Shown here: one piece after another, positions 34,594 to 43,848 of the stretch
Position numbering within the stretch: the first letter of the stretch is position 1
Layout of the letters: every line of letters begins with the position of its first letter
Source of the DNA: Bacteroidota bacterium
GTDB taxonomy: Bacteria; Bacteroidota; Ignavibacteria; Ignavibacteriales; Melioribacteraceae
Assembly: GCA_018818165.1 (NCBI GenBank)
Contig: JAHISP010000086.1
Span: 1 to 45,272 of the forward strand
Direction: 5' to 3'
Length of the DNA stretch: 45,272 nucleotides
The notes under the pieces: generated by a model
Told to the model about the DNA's origin: nothing
Seen by the model: only the letters and a program-made list of their open reading frames with translations
Databases searched by the model: none
Program-made: the position numbers and the translations under genes

Positions 34594-36633
34594 TTAATAT
34601 AGTTTTTTAATTTCTTCAACAATTTGAGGATTTGCTAAAGTAGTAACATCACCAGTATCTTGTCTAGTTGCAATTGCACCTAATACACGGCGCATAATTT
34701 TACCAGAACGAGTTTTAGGCATATCTGGAACAATCCACACTCTGCCAGGCTTTGCAATAGGTCCAATTTCTGAAGCAAGCATATCGGATATTTTCTTTTC
34801 AAGCTCTTTTGTTGAAGCAATTCCAGGTTTAAGTGAAACAAATACATGAGGCATTACGCCTTTAATTGGATCAGGAACAGGAACGACTGCAGCTTCACCA
34901 ACTTCATCAACCATAAGAGCGGCGGATTCTAATTCCTTTGTTCCCAAACGATGACCTGCAACATTTATTACATCATCAATTCGTCCGAGAATACGGAAGT
35001 AACCATCTGGAGCTTCAACCGCGCCATCACCAGCAAAATAAGGCCAGTCTCTCCAATCTTTACTGTCTTTATCTTTACAATATCTTTGATAATATTGGCG
35101 TTCAAAGCGTTCATCATCACCCCAAATAGAAAGCATTCTTCCAGGCCAAGGATTACGTATTACAATATTGCCGGCTTTGCCACAACCTTTTGGTAGTGGA
35201 GTTCCTTCTTCATCCAAAATTTCTGGATAAATGCCTGGAACACCAGGACCCGCGCTACCTGGTTTCATTTTATGAATTCCTGGAATAGTTGAACACAAAA
35301 ATCCCCCAGTTTCAGTTTGCCAATAAGTATCAACAATAACAGCTTCCTTTTTGCCAACAACATCGTAATACCAACGCCACACATTTGGCTCAATTGGTTC
35401 ACCAACAGTAGTCATGTGTTTAAAATGATAATTATATTTTGCTGGCTCATCAGCGCCAACTCTTCTTAAAGCTCTAATTGCTGTTGGTGAAGTATGGAAA
35501 ATATTAACATTTAATTCCTCTGCAATTCGCCAAGGTCTACCTGCATCGGGATGAGTTGGAACGCCTTCAAAAATAACAGAAGAAGCTCCGAGTGCAAGCG
35601 GTCCATAAACAATGTATGAATGCCCAGTAATCCAGCCAATATCCGCCATGCACCAATAAACATCTTCGGGATGAATATCTTCAATGTATTTTGAAGTTCC
35701 TGTTGCGTATGCTAAATATCCGCCAATTGAATGCTGAGCACCTTTTGGTTTTCCAGTAGTTCCAGAAGTGTACATTAAAAACAAAGTATCTTCTGCTTTT
35801 AAGCTAACTGGCTCAACAACTTTATGATAATAATTTTTAATAATATCGTTTACAAAAACATCGCGACCTTCAACCATTGGAGTTTGTCCAGAATACTTGC
35901 CAGCATATCTTTGCCAAATTAAAACTTTTTCAACATGTTGTCCCTCTTCTTCGGCGTGATTAACTGCAATATCAGCTTTTTCTTTGTGGTCAATTAAATT
36001 TCCAGCGCGATAGTAGGAATCGGCAGTTATTAAGTATTTGCTTTTTGCATCAATAATTCTATCCGCACAAGCTTTGCCAGAAAATCCAGAAAAAACTTGA
36101 GAATGAATAATTCCAAGCCTTGCACAAGCAAGCATGGTAATTACAATTTCGGGAATCATAGGCATGTGAAGCGTAACAGTATCACCAGCTTTCAATCCAC
36201 AATAATCTTGCAAAACAGCAGCAAATTCATTTACCTTAACGTATAGTTCTTGATAAGTCATGTGAATAATTGGTTCGTTTTCTGGTTCGGGAACAAAATG
36301 AATAGCAGTTTTATTTTTATATTTTGGCAAATGACGGTCAACACAATTGTATGATGCATTTAACTTTCCGCCAACAAACCATTTAAAAAATGGAGGATTT
36401 TCGGAATCTAAAACTGTTTGCCAATGCTCATCCCAATCAAGCAAATCGGCATATTTTTCATAACATTGTGGGAAATTTTCTTCTCCAAACTCATCAAGAA
36501 CTTTGGGATCTGTTAAGTTTGCTTGAGCAATAAATTCTTTTGATGGTTCAAAATATCCCTCTTCTTTCCAATGGACAGCAATCTGCGCTTCAGAAACATT
36601 GTCGTCATTTTTTTTTGATTCGTCAATACCCAT
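34594..36633 (-). CDS. acs: Acetyl-CoA synthetase (AMP-forming)
   Basis: 679 aa, slightly longer than the usual 650. The adenylate-forming core has YTSGTTGKPKGAQHSIGGY (A3), WCMADIGWITGHSYIVYGPL, VDTYWQTETGG (A5) and the C-terminal PKTRSGKIMRR with catalytic Lys645. Lys645 is the residue that Pat-type enzymes acetylate to inactivate Acs. It makes acetyl-CoA from acetate, ATP and CoA. A hairpin terminator follows directly, and the Pat-like, AcuB-like and AcuC-like genes come after it. Its 5' side faces the divergent glucanase operon across 346 bp. Confidence 0.97.
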   Translation of the reverse strand: MGIDESKKNDDNVSEAQIAVHWKEEGYFEPSKEFIAQANLTDPKVLDEFGEENFPQCYEKYADLLDWDEHWQTVLDSENPPFFKWFVGGKLNASYNCVDRHLPKYKNKTAIHFVPEPENEPIIHMTYQELYVKVNEFAAVLQDYCGLKAGDTVTLHMPMIPEIVITMLACARLGIIHSQVFSGFSGKACADRIIDAKSKYLITADSYYRAGNLIDHKEKADIAVNHAEEEGQHVEKVLIWQRYAGKYSGQTPMVEGRDVFVNDIIKNYYHKVVEPVSLKAEDTLFLMYTSGTTGKPKGAQHSIGGYLAYATGTSKYIEDIHPEDVYWCMADIGWITGHSYIVYGPLALGASSVIFEGVPTHPDAGRPWRIAEELNVNIFHTSPTAIRALRRVGADEPAKYNYHFKHMTTVGEPIEPNVWRWYYDVVGKKEAVIVDTYWQTETGGFLCSTIPGIHKMKPGSAGPGVPGIYPEILDEEGTPLPKGCGKAGNIVIRNPWPGRMLSIWGDDERFERQYYQRYCKDKDSKDWRDWPYFAGDGAVEAPDGYFRILGRIDDVINVAGHRLGTKELESAALMVDEVGEAAVVPVPDPIKGVMPHVFVSLKPGIASTKELEKKISDMLASEIGPIAKPGRVWIVPDMPKTRSGKIMRRVLGAIATRQDTGDVTTLANPQIVEEIKKLY

Positions 36634-36979
36634 AAATTCTCCAGCTTTTTATTTATATAGTTTTAATTTCAATAAAAGGATTAAATGTCTTAACAGTTCA
36701 AGTTACACTAAAAAAAATATTTATGCAATTATCTTTTAGGTTTTGCGTTTAAAACACCTCACATTTTGGATATTACATTTAACCAATTTCATAATTTGAG
36801 CAAGCTTTTTGTTTAAATCAATAATGGTTTTTATTAAAATGATAATTTGTTGTAAATCGCTTAAATTATGCTTTGATAAATACGACTATTTTACCTAAAA
36901 ATTAAACAATTATTCTTATAACTAATGGAATAAAAATTGACATCATTTTAGATTAAATGTTTCAATTTATGGAATTGAT
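36634..36979. other. 346-bp divergent promoter region (acs / GH5 operon)
   Basis: No ORF. The region separates acs (minus) from the glucanase operon (plus) and must hold both start points. It is over 75% A+T. A TTGACA at about 36937-36942 on the plus strand is a possible -35 box, but no convincing -10 lies 17 bp downstream. No strong palindrome or riboswitch shape is seen. Confidence 0.5.
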
Positions 36980-37999
36980 ATGCTTCAAAATAATATTTTA
37001 AAAAGCTCTTTTAGAATACTTGTAATTTTAATTTTCACATTATCGTGCAGTAATTCGGAAGGCATTACAAATGAAAATACAGATTCCTCAATAGTTGAAA
37101 AACATGGACAGTTATCAATAAAGGGAACGAACCTTGTTGATAAAAATGGCGATGTTTTTGTCCTTCGCGGAATGAGTCTATTTTGGAGCCAATGGGGTGG
37201 CGATTATTACAACGAAGAGACTATTAAATGGTTACGTGATGATTGGAAATGCACGGTTATTCGTGTCGCAATGGGAATTGAAGGTGGAGGTTATTTAGAA
37301 AATTCCTCTTTGGAATTCCAAAAAGCCACTACAGTTATTGACGCTTGCATTAAGTTGGGCATTTATGTAATTATTGATTGGCACGACCATCACGCCGAAA
37401 GTCATACAAACGAAGCAATTTCGTTTTTTAATAATATTTCGCTTAAATATGGAAATGTTCCAAATATCATCTATGAATTATATAATGAGCCGCTCGCTGT
37501 TTCTTGGAACGATGTTATAAAACCTTATGCACAATCGGTTACAAATGCAATTCGCACAAACGATTTGGATAATATTATTCTTGTTGGAACTCCAAATTGG
37601 TCGCAAGATGTTGAGGACGTTATAAATAACCGAATTAACGACAACAATCTTGCATACGTTTTCCATTTTTATTCCAGCACTCACACAGCCGATTTGCGAA
37701 ATAAAGCAATTAAAGCAATTAATGCTGGAATTCCAATATTTGTTTCAGAATGGGGATTAAGCGAAGCAAACGGAACTGGAAACATAAATTTAGCCGAATC
37801 AGAAATTTGGATGAATTTTCTTGAGCAATATAATTTGAGCTGGTGCAATTGGTCTGTTATTAACAAAGATGAATCTTCGGCAGCTCTTTTACCAACAACT
37901 TCAACTTTAAGCGGTTGGAACGAAAGTCAATTATCGCAATCTGGGACAATGATTCGCGAGTATTTAATTAAAGAAAATTCAAGTTTGTTTAATCAATAA
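36980..37999 (+). CDS. GH5 cellulase-like lipoprotein (endoglucanase)
   Basis: 339 aa. The lipobox TLSCSNSEG (Cys23) makes it a probable outer-membrane or periplasmic lipoprotein. The GH5 barrel includes LVDKNGDVFVLRGMSLFWSQ and the catalytic acid in IYELYNEPLA (Glu170), with the nucleophile in FVSEWGL (Glu257). Layout and motifs fit subfamily GH5_2-like endo-beta-1,4-glucanases. There is no carbohydrate-binding module. It is the first gene of a three-gene glucan operon; the next start is 12 bp away. Confidence 0.93.
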   Translation: MLQNNILKSSFRILVILIFTLSCSNSEGITNENTDSSIVEKHGQLSIKGTNLVDKNGDVFVLRGMSLFWSQWGGDYYNEETIKWLRDDWKCTVIRVAMGIEGGGYLENSSLEFQKATTVIDACIKLGIYVIIDWHDHHAESHTNEAISFFNNISLKYGNVPNIIYELYNEPLAVSWNDVIKPYAQSVTNAIRTNDLDNIILVGTPNWSQDVEDVINNRINDNNLAYVFHFYSSTHTADLRNKAIKAINAGIPIFVSEWGLSEANGTGNINLAESEIWMNFLEQYNLSWCNWSVINKDESSAALLPTTSTLSGWNESQLSQSGTMIREYLIKENSSLFNQ

Positions 38000-38011
38000 T
38001 TGAGGAATTCA

Positions 38012-39229
38012 ATGAACCTAATCAAAAGCTTTTTGCTAATTTTAGTTTTAACAACTCAAATTTTTGCTCAACAAAAATATTTTGGAGTTGATGGAAAAAA
38101 CATCACAGATACAGATGAAAAAATATTTATTATGAAAGGTGTAAATCTTGGTAACTGGCTTGTTCCCGAAGGATATATGTTTAAGTTTAATAAAGCCAAC
38201 TCACCGCATTTAGTTAACGGTGTAATTACTGAACTGATTGGACCTGCAGAAGCAAAAAAATTCTGGATTGAGTTCCAAAATAATTATATCACTTATGACG
38301 ATATCAAATTTATAAAAGCAAGTGGAGTAAATTCAATCCGAGTTCCGTTTAATTATAAATTGTTTTGTGATGAAACATACTTGTGGAATACAAACGCACG
38401 TGGATTTGAGTTAATTGACCGTTTGCTTGAATGGTGTAGAAAAGAAAATCTTCCAATAATTTTGGATATGCATTGCGCACCAGGCGGACAAACTGGCGAT
38501 AACATTGATGATAGTTACGGTTATCCTTGGCTAATGGTTGATGAAGATTCACAAAATCAAATTGTTGAAATATGGAAAAACATTGCTAGTCATTATGCAA
38601 ATGAACCATTAGTTCTTGGTTACGATTTATTGAACGAACCAATTGCTCACTATTTTGAAGAAGAAAATCTTAACGGAAATTTAGAACCGCTTTATAAAAT
38701 AATAACTGCCGCAATTAGAGAAGTTGACCAAAATCATATAATAATTCTCGGTGGTGCAAAATGGAATACGGATTTTTCCGTATTTGGCGAGCCATTTGAT
38801 GAAAAATTAGTTTACGAATTCCACAAATACTGGATGCCCCCAGTTCAAAAAGAAATTCAAGAGTATTTAGATTTTAGAGAAAAATACAATGTGCCAATTT
38901 ATATGGGAGAATCTGGTGAAAACGATGACGATTGGGTAAACAAATTTCGTGAACTACTTGATGAAAATTCTATTAGCTGGCACTTCTGGCCATATAAAAA
39001 AATGGACAACACAAGTGGTCCAGTAAATTTTGATAAGCCAGATAATTACGATTTAGTAACAGAATATGCTGAATCTGATAGAAGTTCATACAAAAGCGCA
39101 AGAGAAAATAAGCCAGATATTGCAAAAGTTAAACTTGCTTTAAATGCTTTCCTTGAACAATGTAAATTTATTAATTGCTTTCCAAATAATGGATATATGG
39201 AAGCACTAAAACTAAATATTAGTAAATAA
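38012..39229 (+). CDS. GH5 exo-glucanase-like secreted enzyme
   Basis: 405 aa from the ATG at 38012, which follows TGAGGA (the frame opens 12 bp earlier at a TTG). A signal peptide (about 1-19, ending IFAQ) exports it. The barrel has FGVDGKNITDTDEKIFIMKG and VNLGNWLVPEGYMF. The catalytic acid is Glu209 in LLNEPIAHYF and the nucleophile Glu300 in IYMGESGE. GVNLGNWL is typical of the exo-beta-1,3-glucanase-like branch of GH5. It probably works with the cellulase-like GH5 upstream and the GH3 enzyme downstream on mixed beta-glucans; the linkage preference is inferred. Confidence 0.9.
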   Translation: MNLIKSFLLILVLTTQIFAQQKYFGVDGKNITDTDEKIFIMKGVNLGNWLVPEGYMFKFNKANSPHLVNGVITELIGPAEAKKFWIEFQNNYITYDDIKFIKASGVNSIRVPFNYKLFCDETYLWNTNARGFELIDRLLEWCRKENLPIILDMHCAPGGQTGDNIDDSYGYPWLMVDEDSQNQIVEIWKNIASHYANEPLVLGYDLLNEPIAHYFEEENLNGNLEPLYKIITAAIREVDQNHIIILGGAKWNTDFSVFGEPFDEKLVYEFHKYWMPPVQKEIQEYLDFREKYNVPIYMGESGENDDDWVNKFRELLDENSISWHFWPYKKMDNTSGPVNFDKPDNYDLVTEYAESDRSSYKSARENKPDIAKVKLALNAFLEQCKFINCFPNNGYMEALKLNISK

Positions 39230-39288
39230 CCCTAAATCAATTAGATTTATTTAAAATGAAAACACAAATAAAACAAGGAAATATTAAG

Positions 39289-41814
39289 ATGTTCAACGCA
39301 AAATTTTTATTATTTATTTCAATAATATTTACTACAATTTCTTGTGGAAATTCAAATGTGAGCAAGGAGGAAATTGACAATAAAATAAAAAAAATGAGTC
39401 TGGAAGAAAAAGTAGCTTTTATAGGTGGATACAAAGGATTTAATATTCGTGGCTACGAAAAATTAGGAATTCCAGAAATTAAATTTGCTGATGGTCCAGT
39501 TGGAGTAAGGAATTATGGAAAATCATCAGCATATCCAGCTAGTATAAACTTAGCCGCATCTTGGGATAAAGAGATTGCTTACAATGTAGGCAAGGCAATT
39601 GCTGCCGAAGCACGAGCAAAAAATGTCCACGTAATGTTAGCGCCTGGAATGAATATTTACAGACTTCCATTATGTGGCAGAAATTTTGAATATTTAGGCG
39701 AAGACCCTTATTTAGCTGGTCAATTGGCAGCGCAATATATTATTGGAATGCAGAAAGAAGGCGTTATGGCAACAGCAAAACATTATGCCGCAAATAACCA
39801 AGAGTTTAATCGTCACCATGTTTCATCTGATGTTGACGAGCGTACTCTTCACGAAATTTATCTTCCCGCATTTAAAACTTCTGTTCAAGTAGGTAAAGTG
39901 GCTTCAATTATGACTTCGTATAATTTAATTAACGGAGTTCATGCCTCGCAGAATGATTATTTGAATAATGAAATATTAAAAGGTACTTGGGGATTTGAAG
40001 GATTTGTAATGTCCGATTGGGTTTCAACTTACGATGGTTTAGGTTGCGCAAAAGGTGGACTTGATTTGGAAATGCCTTCTGGAAAAATGATGAATGCAGA
40101 AACTCTTATTCCAGCAATAAAAAATGGCGAGTTACAAGAATCAGTAATTGATGATAAAATTAGAAGAATATTAAATGAGTACAATCGTTTTGGATTATTT
40201 GAAAATCCTGATATAAGCAAGGGTTACAAATTAGATGAAGATTTTGTTCGTAAAACTGCTCTTGACGCTGCTAGAGGTGGTATGGTTTTATTAAAAAATG
40301 AAAATAAATTTCTTCCAATTAATAAAGAAAAAATTAAAACAGTTGCAATCATTGGCCCAAACGGAAATCCAGCGGCTACTGGCGGTGGTGGAAGTTCCTT
40401 TGTTAATCCACTTTACCCAATGTCTTTGCTGGAAGCAGTTCAAAAAGTTGCGGGTGAAAATGTTAATGTTAGTTGGGAGCCTGGAGTTTACACTGGAATA
40501 AAATTCCCAGATGATATGTTTGAAAACTTTGAATTCTATGTTTATGAAAATGAGGAAAAGAAAACAGGAATAAATGCAGAATATTATAAAGGCAAAAAGC
40601 TTGAAGGCTCTCCAATACTGAAGAAGTTTTATACAAACTTAAAATTATCAAATGAAGATATGTGGAATGAACCAGAAGTTCCAGAAAATGATTATTCGGC
40701 AAAATTTAGTTGCTTCTATACACCAAAAGAATCTGGACAGTATTTAATTGGTGTTTCTGGTGACGATGGTTATAAGGCTTTTCTTGATGATGTTGAAGTA
40801 ATAACTATGTGGCATGATCAAGGCGATTCGCCAGCAAAATTCGAAAGCTATCTAAATGCTGGGCAAGAGTACAAAATTGATTTGGAATATTATCAATCTG
40901 GTGGCGACGCAAAAATTAGATTGGGAGTTGTAAAATATCAGCAACAAATTAAACCAGAAGAATATTCTAAATTAGCTATTGAAGCAGCTAAAAATGCGGA
41001 TGTTGTTATTATGTCTGTTGGTTTTGACGGTTCAACCGAAAGTGAAGGTTTTGATAGAACCTTTGAAATGCCTTATAAACAAAGCGAATTGATAAACAAA
41101 ATTGCAGAAGTAAATAAAAATATAATTGTTGTGCTCAATTCTGGTGGAAATGTTGAAATGGATAGTTGGATTAATAATGCAAAAGGATTATTAATGGCGT
41201 GGTATCCAGGTCAGGAAGGAAATCTAGCAGCAGCGGAAATTCTGTTTGGGAATCTAAATCCATCAGGTAAATTGCCAGCTTCATTTGAATATAGAATAGA
41301 AGAAAATCCTACTTACAATAGCTATTTTGACGATGACAAAGATTTAAAAGTAAACTACAGCGAAGGTTTGTTTGTTGGATATAGATTTTGGGATAAAAGT
41401 GAAAGCAAACCACGATTTCCTTTTGGTTACGGACTTTCTTACACAAACTACGATTACTCAAATTTAACTAGTGACAAAGCCACATACACAATTGGAGAAA
41501 CGATAAAACTAAAATTGGAAGTGAAAAATACTGGAAGTTATGACGGAGCCGAAATTGTTCAACTATATGTTTCTGATAAAGATTGTTCTCTTCCTCGTCC
41601 AATAAAAGAACTAAAAGCTTTCGACAAAGTGAGCCTAAAAGTTGGTGAAGAAAAAACAGTAGAATTTGAAATTGGTAAAGATGCTTTCTCGTTCTATAAT
41701 CCCGAAACACTTGCTTGGGAATTAGAGCCAGGCGAGTTTGATATTTTAATTGGAAGTAGTTCTGCAGATATTAAACAGAAAGTAACAATAAATATTGAAG
41801 TTTCTGAAAAGTAA
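39289..41814 (+). CDS. GH3 beta-glucosidase with PA14 insert, lipoprotein
   Basis: 841 aa from the ATG at 39289, which has AAGGAAATATTAAG before it; an ATG 33 bp upstream gives a poor signal peptide. The lipobox SIIFTTISC has Cys19. The barrel carries KHYAANNQEFNRHH and the nucleophile Asp243 in GFVMSDWVS. The C-terminal alpha/beta domain follows, interrupted by a PA14 domain (about 400-540, GINAEYYKGKKLEGS to GDDGYKAFLDDVEV). An acid/base Glu is likely in VGFDGSTESEGFDR. A fibronectin-III-like domain closes the protein. It releases glucose from glucan oligomers made by the two GH5 enzymes; the PA14 insert usually narrows the active site. Confidence 0.94.
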   Translation: MFNAKFLLFISIIFTTISCGNSNVSKEEIDNKIKKMSLEEKVAFIGGYKGFNIRGYEKLGIPEIKFADGPVGVRNYGKSSAYPASINLAASWDKEIAYNVGKAIAAEARAKNVHVMLAPGMNIYRLPLCGRNFEYLGEDPYLAGQLAAQYIIGMQKEGVMATAKHYAANNQEFNRHHVSSDVDERTLHEIYLPAFKTSVQVGKVASIMTSYNLINGVHASQNDYLNNEILKGTWGFEGFVMSDWVSTYDGLGCAKGGLDLEMPSGKMMNAETLIPAIKNGELQESVIDDKIRRILNEYNRFGLFENPDISKGYKLDEDFVRKTALDAARGGMVLLKNENKFLPINKEKIKTVAIIGPNGNPAATGGGGSSFVNPLYPMSLLEAVQKVAGENVNVSWEPGVYTGIKFPDDMFENFEFYVYENEEKKTGINAEYYKGKKLEGSPILKKFYTNLKLSNEDMWNEPEVPENDYSAKFSCFYTPKESGQYLIGVSGDDGYKAFLDDVEVITMWHDQGDSPAKFESYLNAGQEYKIDLEYYQSGGDAKIRLGVVKYQQQIKPEEYSKLAIEAAKNADVVIMSVGFDGSTESEGFDRTFEMPYKQSELINKIAEVNKNIIVVLNSGGNVEMDSWINNAKGLLMAWYPGQEGNLAAAEILFGNLNPSGKLPASFEYRIEENPTYNSYFDDDKDLKVNYSEGLFVGYRFWDKSESKPRFPFGYGLSYTNYDYSNLTSDKATYTIGETIKLKLEVKNTGSYDGAEIVQLYVSDKDCSLPRPIKELKAFDKVSLKVGEEKTVEFEIGKDAFSFYNPETLAWELEPGEFDILIGSSSADIKQKVTINIEVSEK

Positions 41815-41851
41815 TAAATCTGTCATTTTTTACTGACGCTTAAAGGAAGAA

Positions 41852-41875
41852 AATGAATTGGCTTTAGCCTCATTT
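41852..41875 (+). terminator. Weak hairpin after the glucanase operon
   Basis: AATGA...GGCT pairs with AGCC.TCATT across a short loop, with a three-base bulge and only a weak T-run. It may end the operon's transcript, but the structure is marginal. Confidence 0.3.
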
Positions 41876-42000
41876 ATAACACGCGAATTTACTTTTGTTC
41901 TTAAGTTGACAACATTGCTATGGCACAAAGGAATTCTAATTACAAGTGTAACACAAAACTAGTTATAAATTGAAATAATGGTCAATTCAAACTAATAGAA

Positions 42001-42273
42001 TTACATAATAACTTTTTTCTTTTTAAGATGATTTTTTAAAGATATAAAAAATATTATTGCAGTTAAACAAGCTGTAACAGCATTTGCAACAATTACTGGA
42101 AGATCGTTTATTATTATACCATATATAAGCCAGCAAATAACTCCAGAGAGTAAAACTCCATACATTACTGGGGATAAGTCATCGGTTGATTTTGTTTTAA
42201 TAGTTTTAATCACTTGCGGAATAAATGCAAATGTTGTTAGTGATGCGGCAATAAAGCCAAATAATGTTAACAT
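42001..42273 (-). CDS. SemiSWEET sugar transporter
   Basis: 90 aa with three membrane helices (about 3-22, 34-53, 58-79), the size of a SemiSWEET protomer. The PQ motif is in TTFAFIPQVIKT, and KSTDDLSPVMY follows as in the family. Proteins of this type work as dimers and move sugars down a gradient. It faces the glucan operon tail to tail and lies downstream of the FucP-type symporter gene on the same strand, with 204 bp between. Its sugar is not identifiable. Confidence 0.9.
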   Translation of the reverse strand: MLTLFGFIAASLTTFAFIPQVIKTIKTKSTDDLSPVMYGVLLSGVICWLIYGIIINDLPVIVANAVTACLTAIIFFISLKNHLKKKKVIM

Positions 42274-42477
42274 ATAGATTTTTATTAAATGAGAAAATTG
42301 TAAGAAGATTATTCATATAGCACTCGTGCCATTAAAGACAATAGAACGCACTAGTTTGAAAACTTGAAGTGCAAATATACCAATTATTTCACAATTTAAA
42401 ATGATAACTAAACTAGAAATAATTTAGCATAAATAAGTAAGCTCGATTAAACCCAAACATAATAAATGTATACATAT

Positions 42478-43797
42478 TTAGGATGAACTTTTTATAGAAC
42501 GATAACCATAAAATGATATCACAACAAAACTGATAAATGGTAATATGAATGAAAAGTTTACAGCCGGTAAACTAGCAACAGTTCCTAGATCAATAATTGA
42601 TCCTTGCAATGGGGGCATTAGCGCACCACCAACTATTGCCATAACTAAACCTGCGGCACCTAATATTTTATCTTCATTAACATTTTCTAATGCAATTCCA
42701 TATATAGTAGGAAACATCAATGACATAAAAGCTGAAGTTGCAATTAAAGAATACAAACCTCCCATTCCTTGAATAAATATCACACCAAGAATCGTAATCA
42801 TTCCACCAATTGCAAATAACATTAACAACAATCTTGAATTCATATATTTCATTAAATAAGTACTAATAAATCTGCTTAGCAAAAATATAACCATTGCCAG
42901 AATGTTGTAGTTCTGCGCCTCGGCTTTAGGAATTCCAAGATTATCAGCATATTGAATTATAAAAGTCCAACACATTATTTGAGCGGCAACATAAAAAACT
43001 TGCGCAATTACACCTCCTCTGTATTCAGCATTTTTTATTAGTCTTTTAAACGATTCATAAGGGTGAATTGAATTATCGGATTTACTAATAGAAGGCATTT
43101 TGGAAAATGCGATTATTATCATAATTATTATTACAACAAATCCAAGTATAACATAAGGATCGCGGATTGTTGCCAAATCATTCGTTCGGATAACTGCTTT
43201 TTCGGCTGTGCTAAGTCCACTAAATATTAATTCACCCGACTCATTTCTAATATCTGATTGTAATGATACAAGTATAAACTTTGATGCTACAAACATTCCA
43301 AGTAAAGAGCCAACTGGATTAAAAGATTGAGCAAGATTTAATCTTCTTGTTGCTGTTTGTTTATCACCCATCGAAAGGATATACGGATTTGCGGTTGTTT
43401 CTAAAAATGCCAAACCAAATGTTAAGATATATAACGAAACCAAGAAAAATCCAAATAATTCAAATTGTGCGGCAGGAATAAATAGTAAGGCACCTGTGGC
43501 GTATAAAGTTAAGCCCACCAGAATTCCTTTTTTATAACTGTATTTTTGAACAAAAAGGGCAGCCGGAATTGCCATAGTTGCGTATCCACCATAAAACGCA
43601 AATTGAATTAAAGCCGCTTTAGCTGTGGAAATTTCCATTACAGTTTGGAATGCTGCAACCATTGGATTTGTTATATCATTTGCAAAACCCCACAATGCAA
43701 ACAAACTAGTGATTAAAACAAATGGAACAATATACTTTCTTGAAACAACTTCGGGCTTGCTTTCCACAACTTGATTTACTGAAATATTTTTACTCAT
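42478..43797 (-). CDS. FucP/GluP-type sugar:H+ symporter (MFS)
   Basis: 439 aa with twelve predicted helices. Family signatures are present: FAFYGGYATMAIPAALFVQK, LAFLETTANPYILSMG and ATRRLNLAQSFNPVGSLLG. The FucP/GluP branch imports L-fucose, glucose, galactose or related sugars with protons across the cytoplasmic membrane. The LacI-family gene precedes it by 51 bp, with an inverted repeat in between, so it is probably a LacI target. Nearness to a rhamnulokinase-like gene hints at a deoxy-sugar such as rhamnose or fucose; nearness to glucanases hints at glucose. Confidence 0.93.
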   Translation of the reverse strand: MSKNISVNQVVESKPEVVSRKYIVPFVLITSLFALWGFANDITNPMVAAFQTVMEISTAKAALIQFAFYGGYATMAIPAALFVQKYSYKKGILVGLTLYATGALLFIPAAQFELFGFFLVSLYILTFGLAFLETTANPYILSMGDKQTATRRLNLAQSFNPVGSLLGMFVASKFILVSLQSDIRNESGELIFSGLSTAEKAVIRTNDLATIRDPYVILGFVVIIIMIIIAFSKMPSISKSDNSIHPYESFKRLIKNAEYRGGVIAQVFYVAAQIMCWTFIIQYADNLGIPKAEAQNYNILAMVIFLLSRFISTYLMKYMNSRLLLMLFAIGGMITILGVIFIQGMGGLYSLIATSAFMSLMFPTIYGIALENVNEDKILGAAGLVMAIVGGALMPPLQGSIIDLGTVASLPAVNFSFILPFISFVVISFYGYRSIKSSS

Positions 43798-43822
43798 AAA
43801 AACCAGATTTATTTTCTTTTCG

Positions 43823-43842
43823 ATAAATGAATTAACATTTAT
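43823..43842. promoter_or_regulatory. Inverted repeat before the FucP-type gene
   Basis: ATAAATG-AATTAA-CATTTAT is a perfect 7-bp inverted repeat with a six-base spacer, lying 26 bp upstream of the symporter start and just after the LacI-family gene. It could be an operator. It lacks the central CG of classic LacI sites, so support is weak. Confidence 0.3.
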
Positions 43843-43848
43843 AATTTT

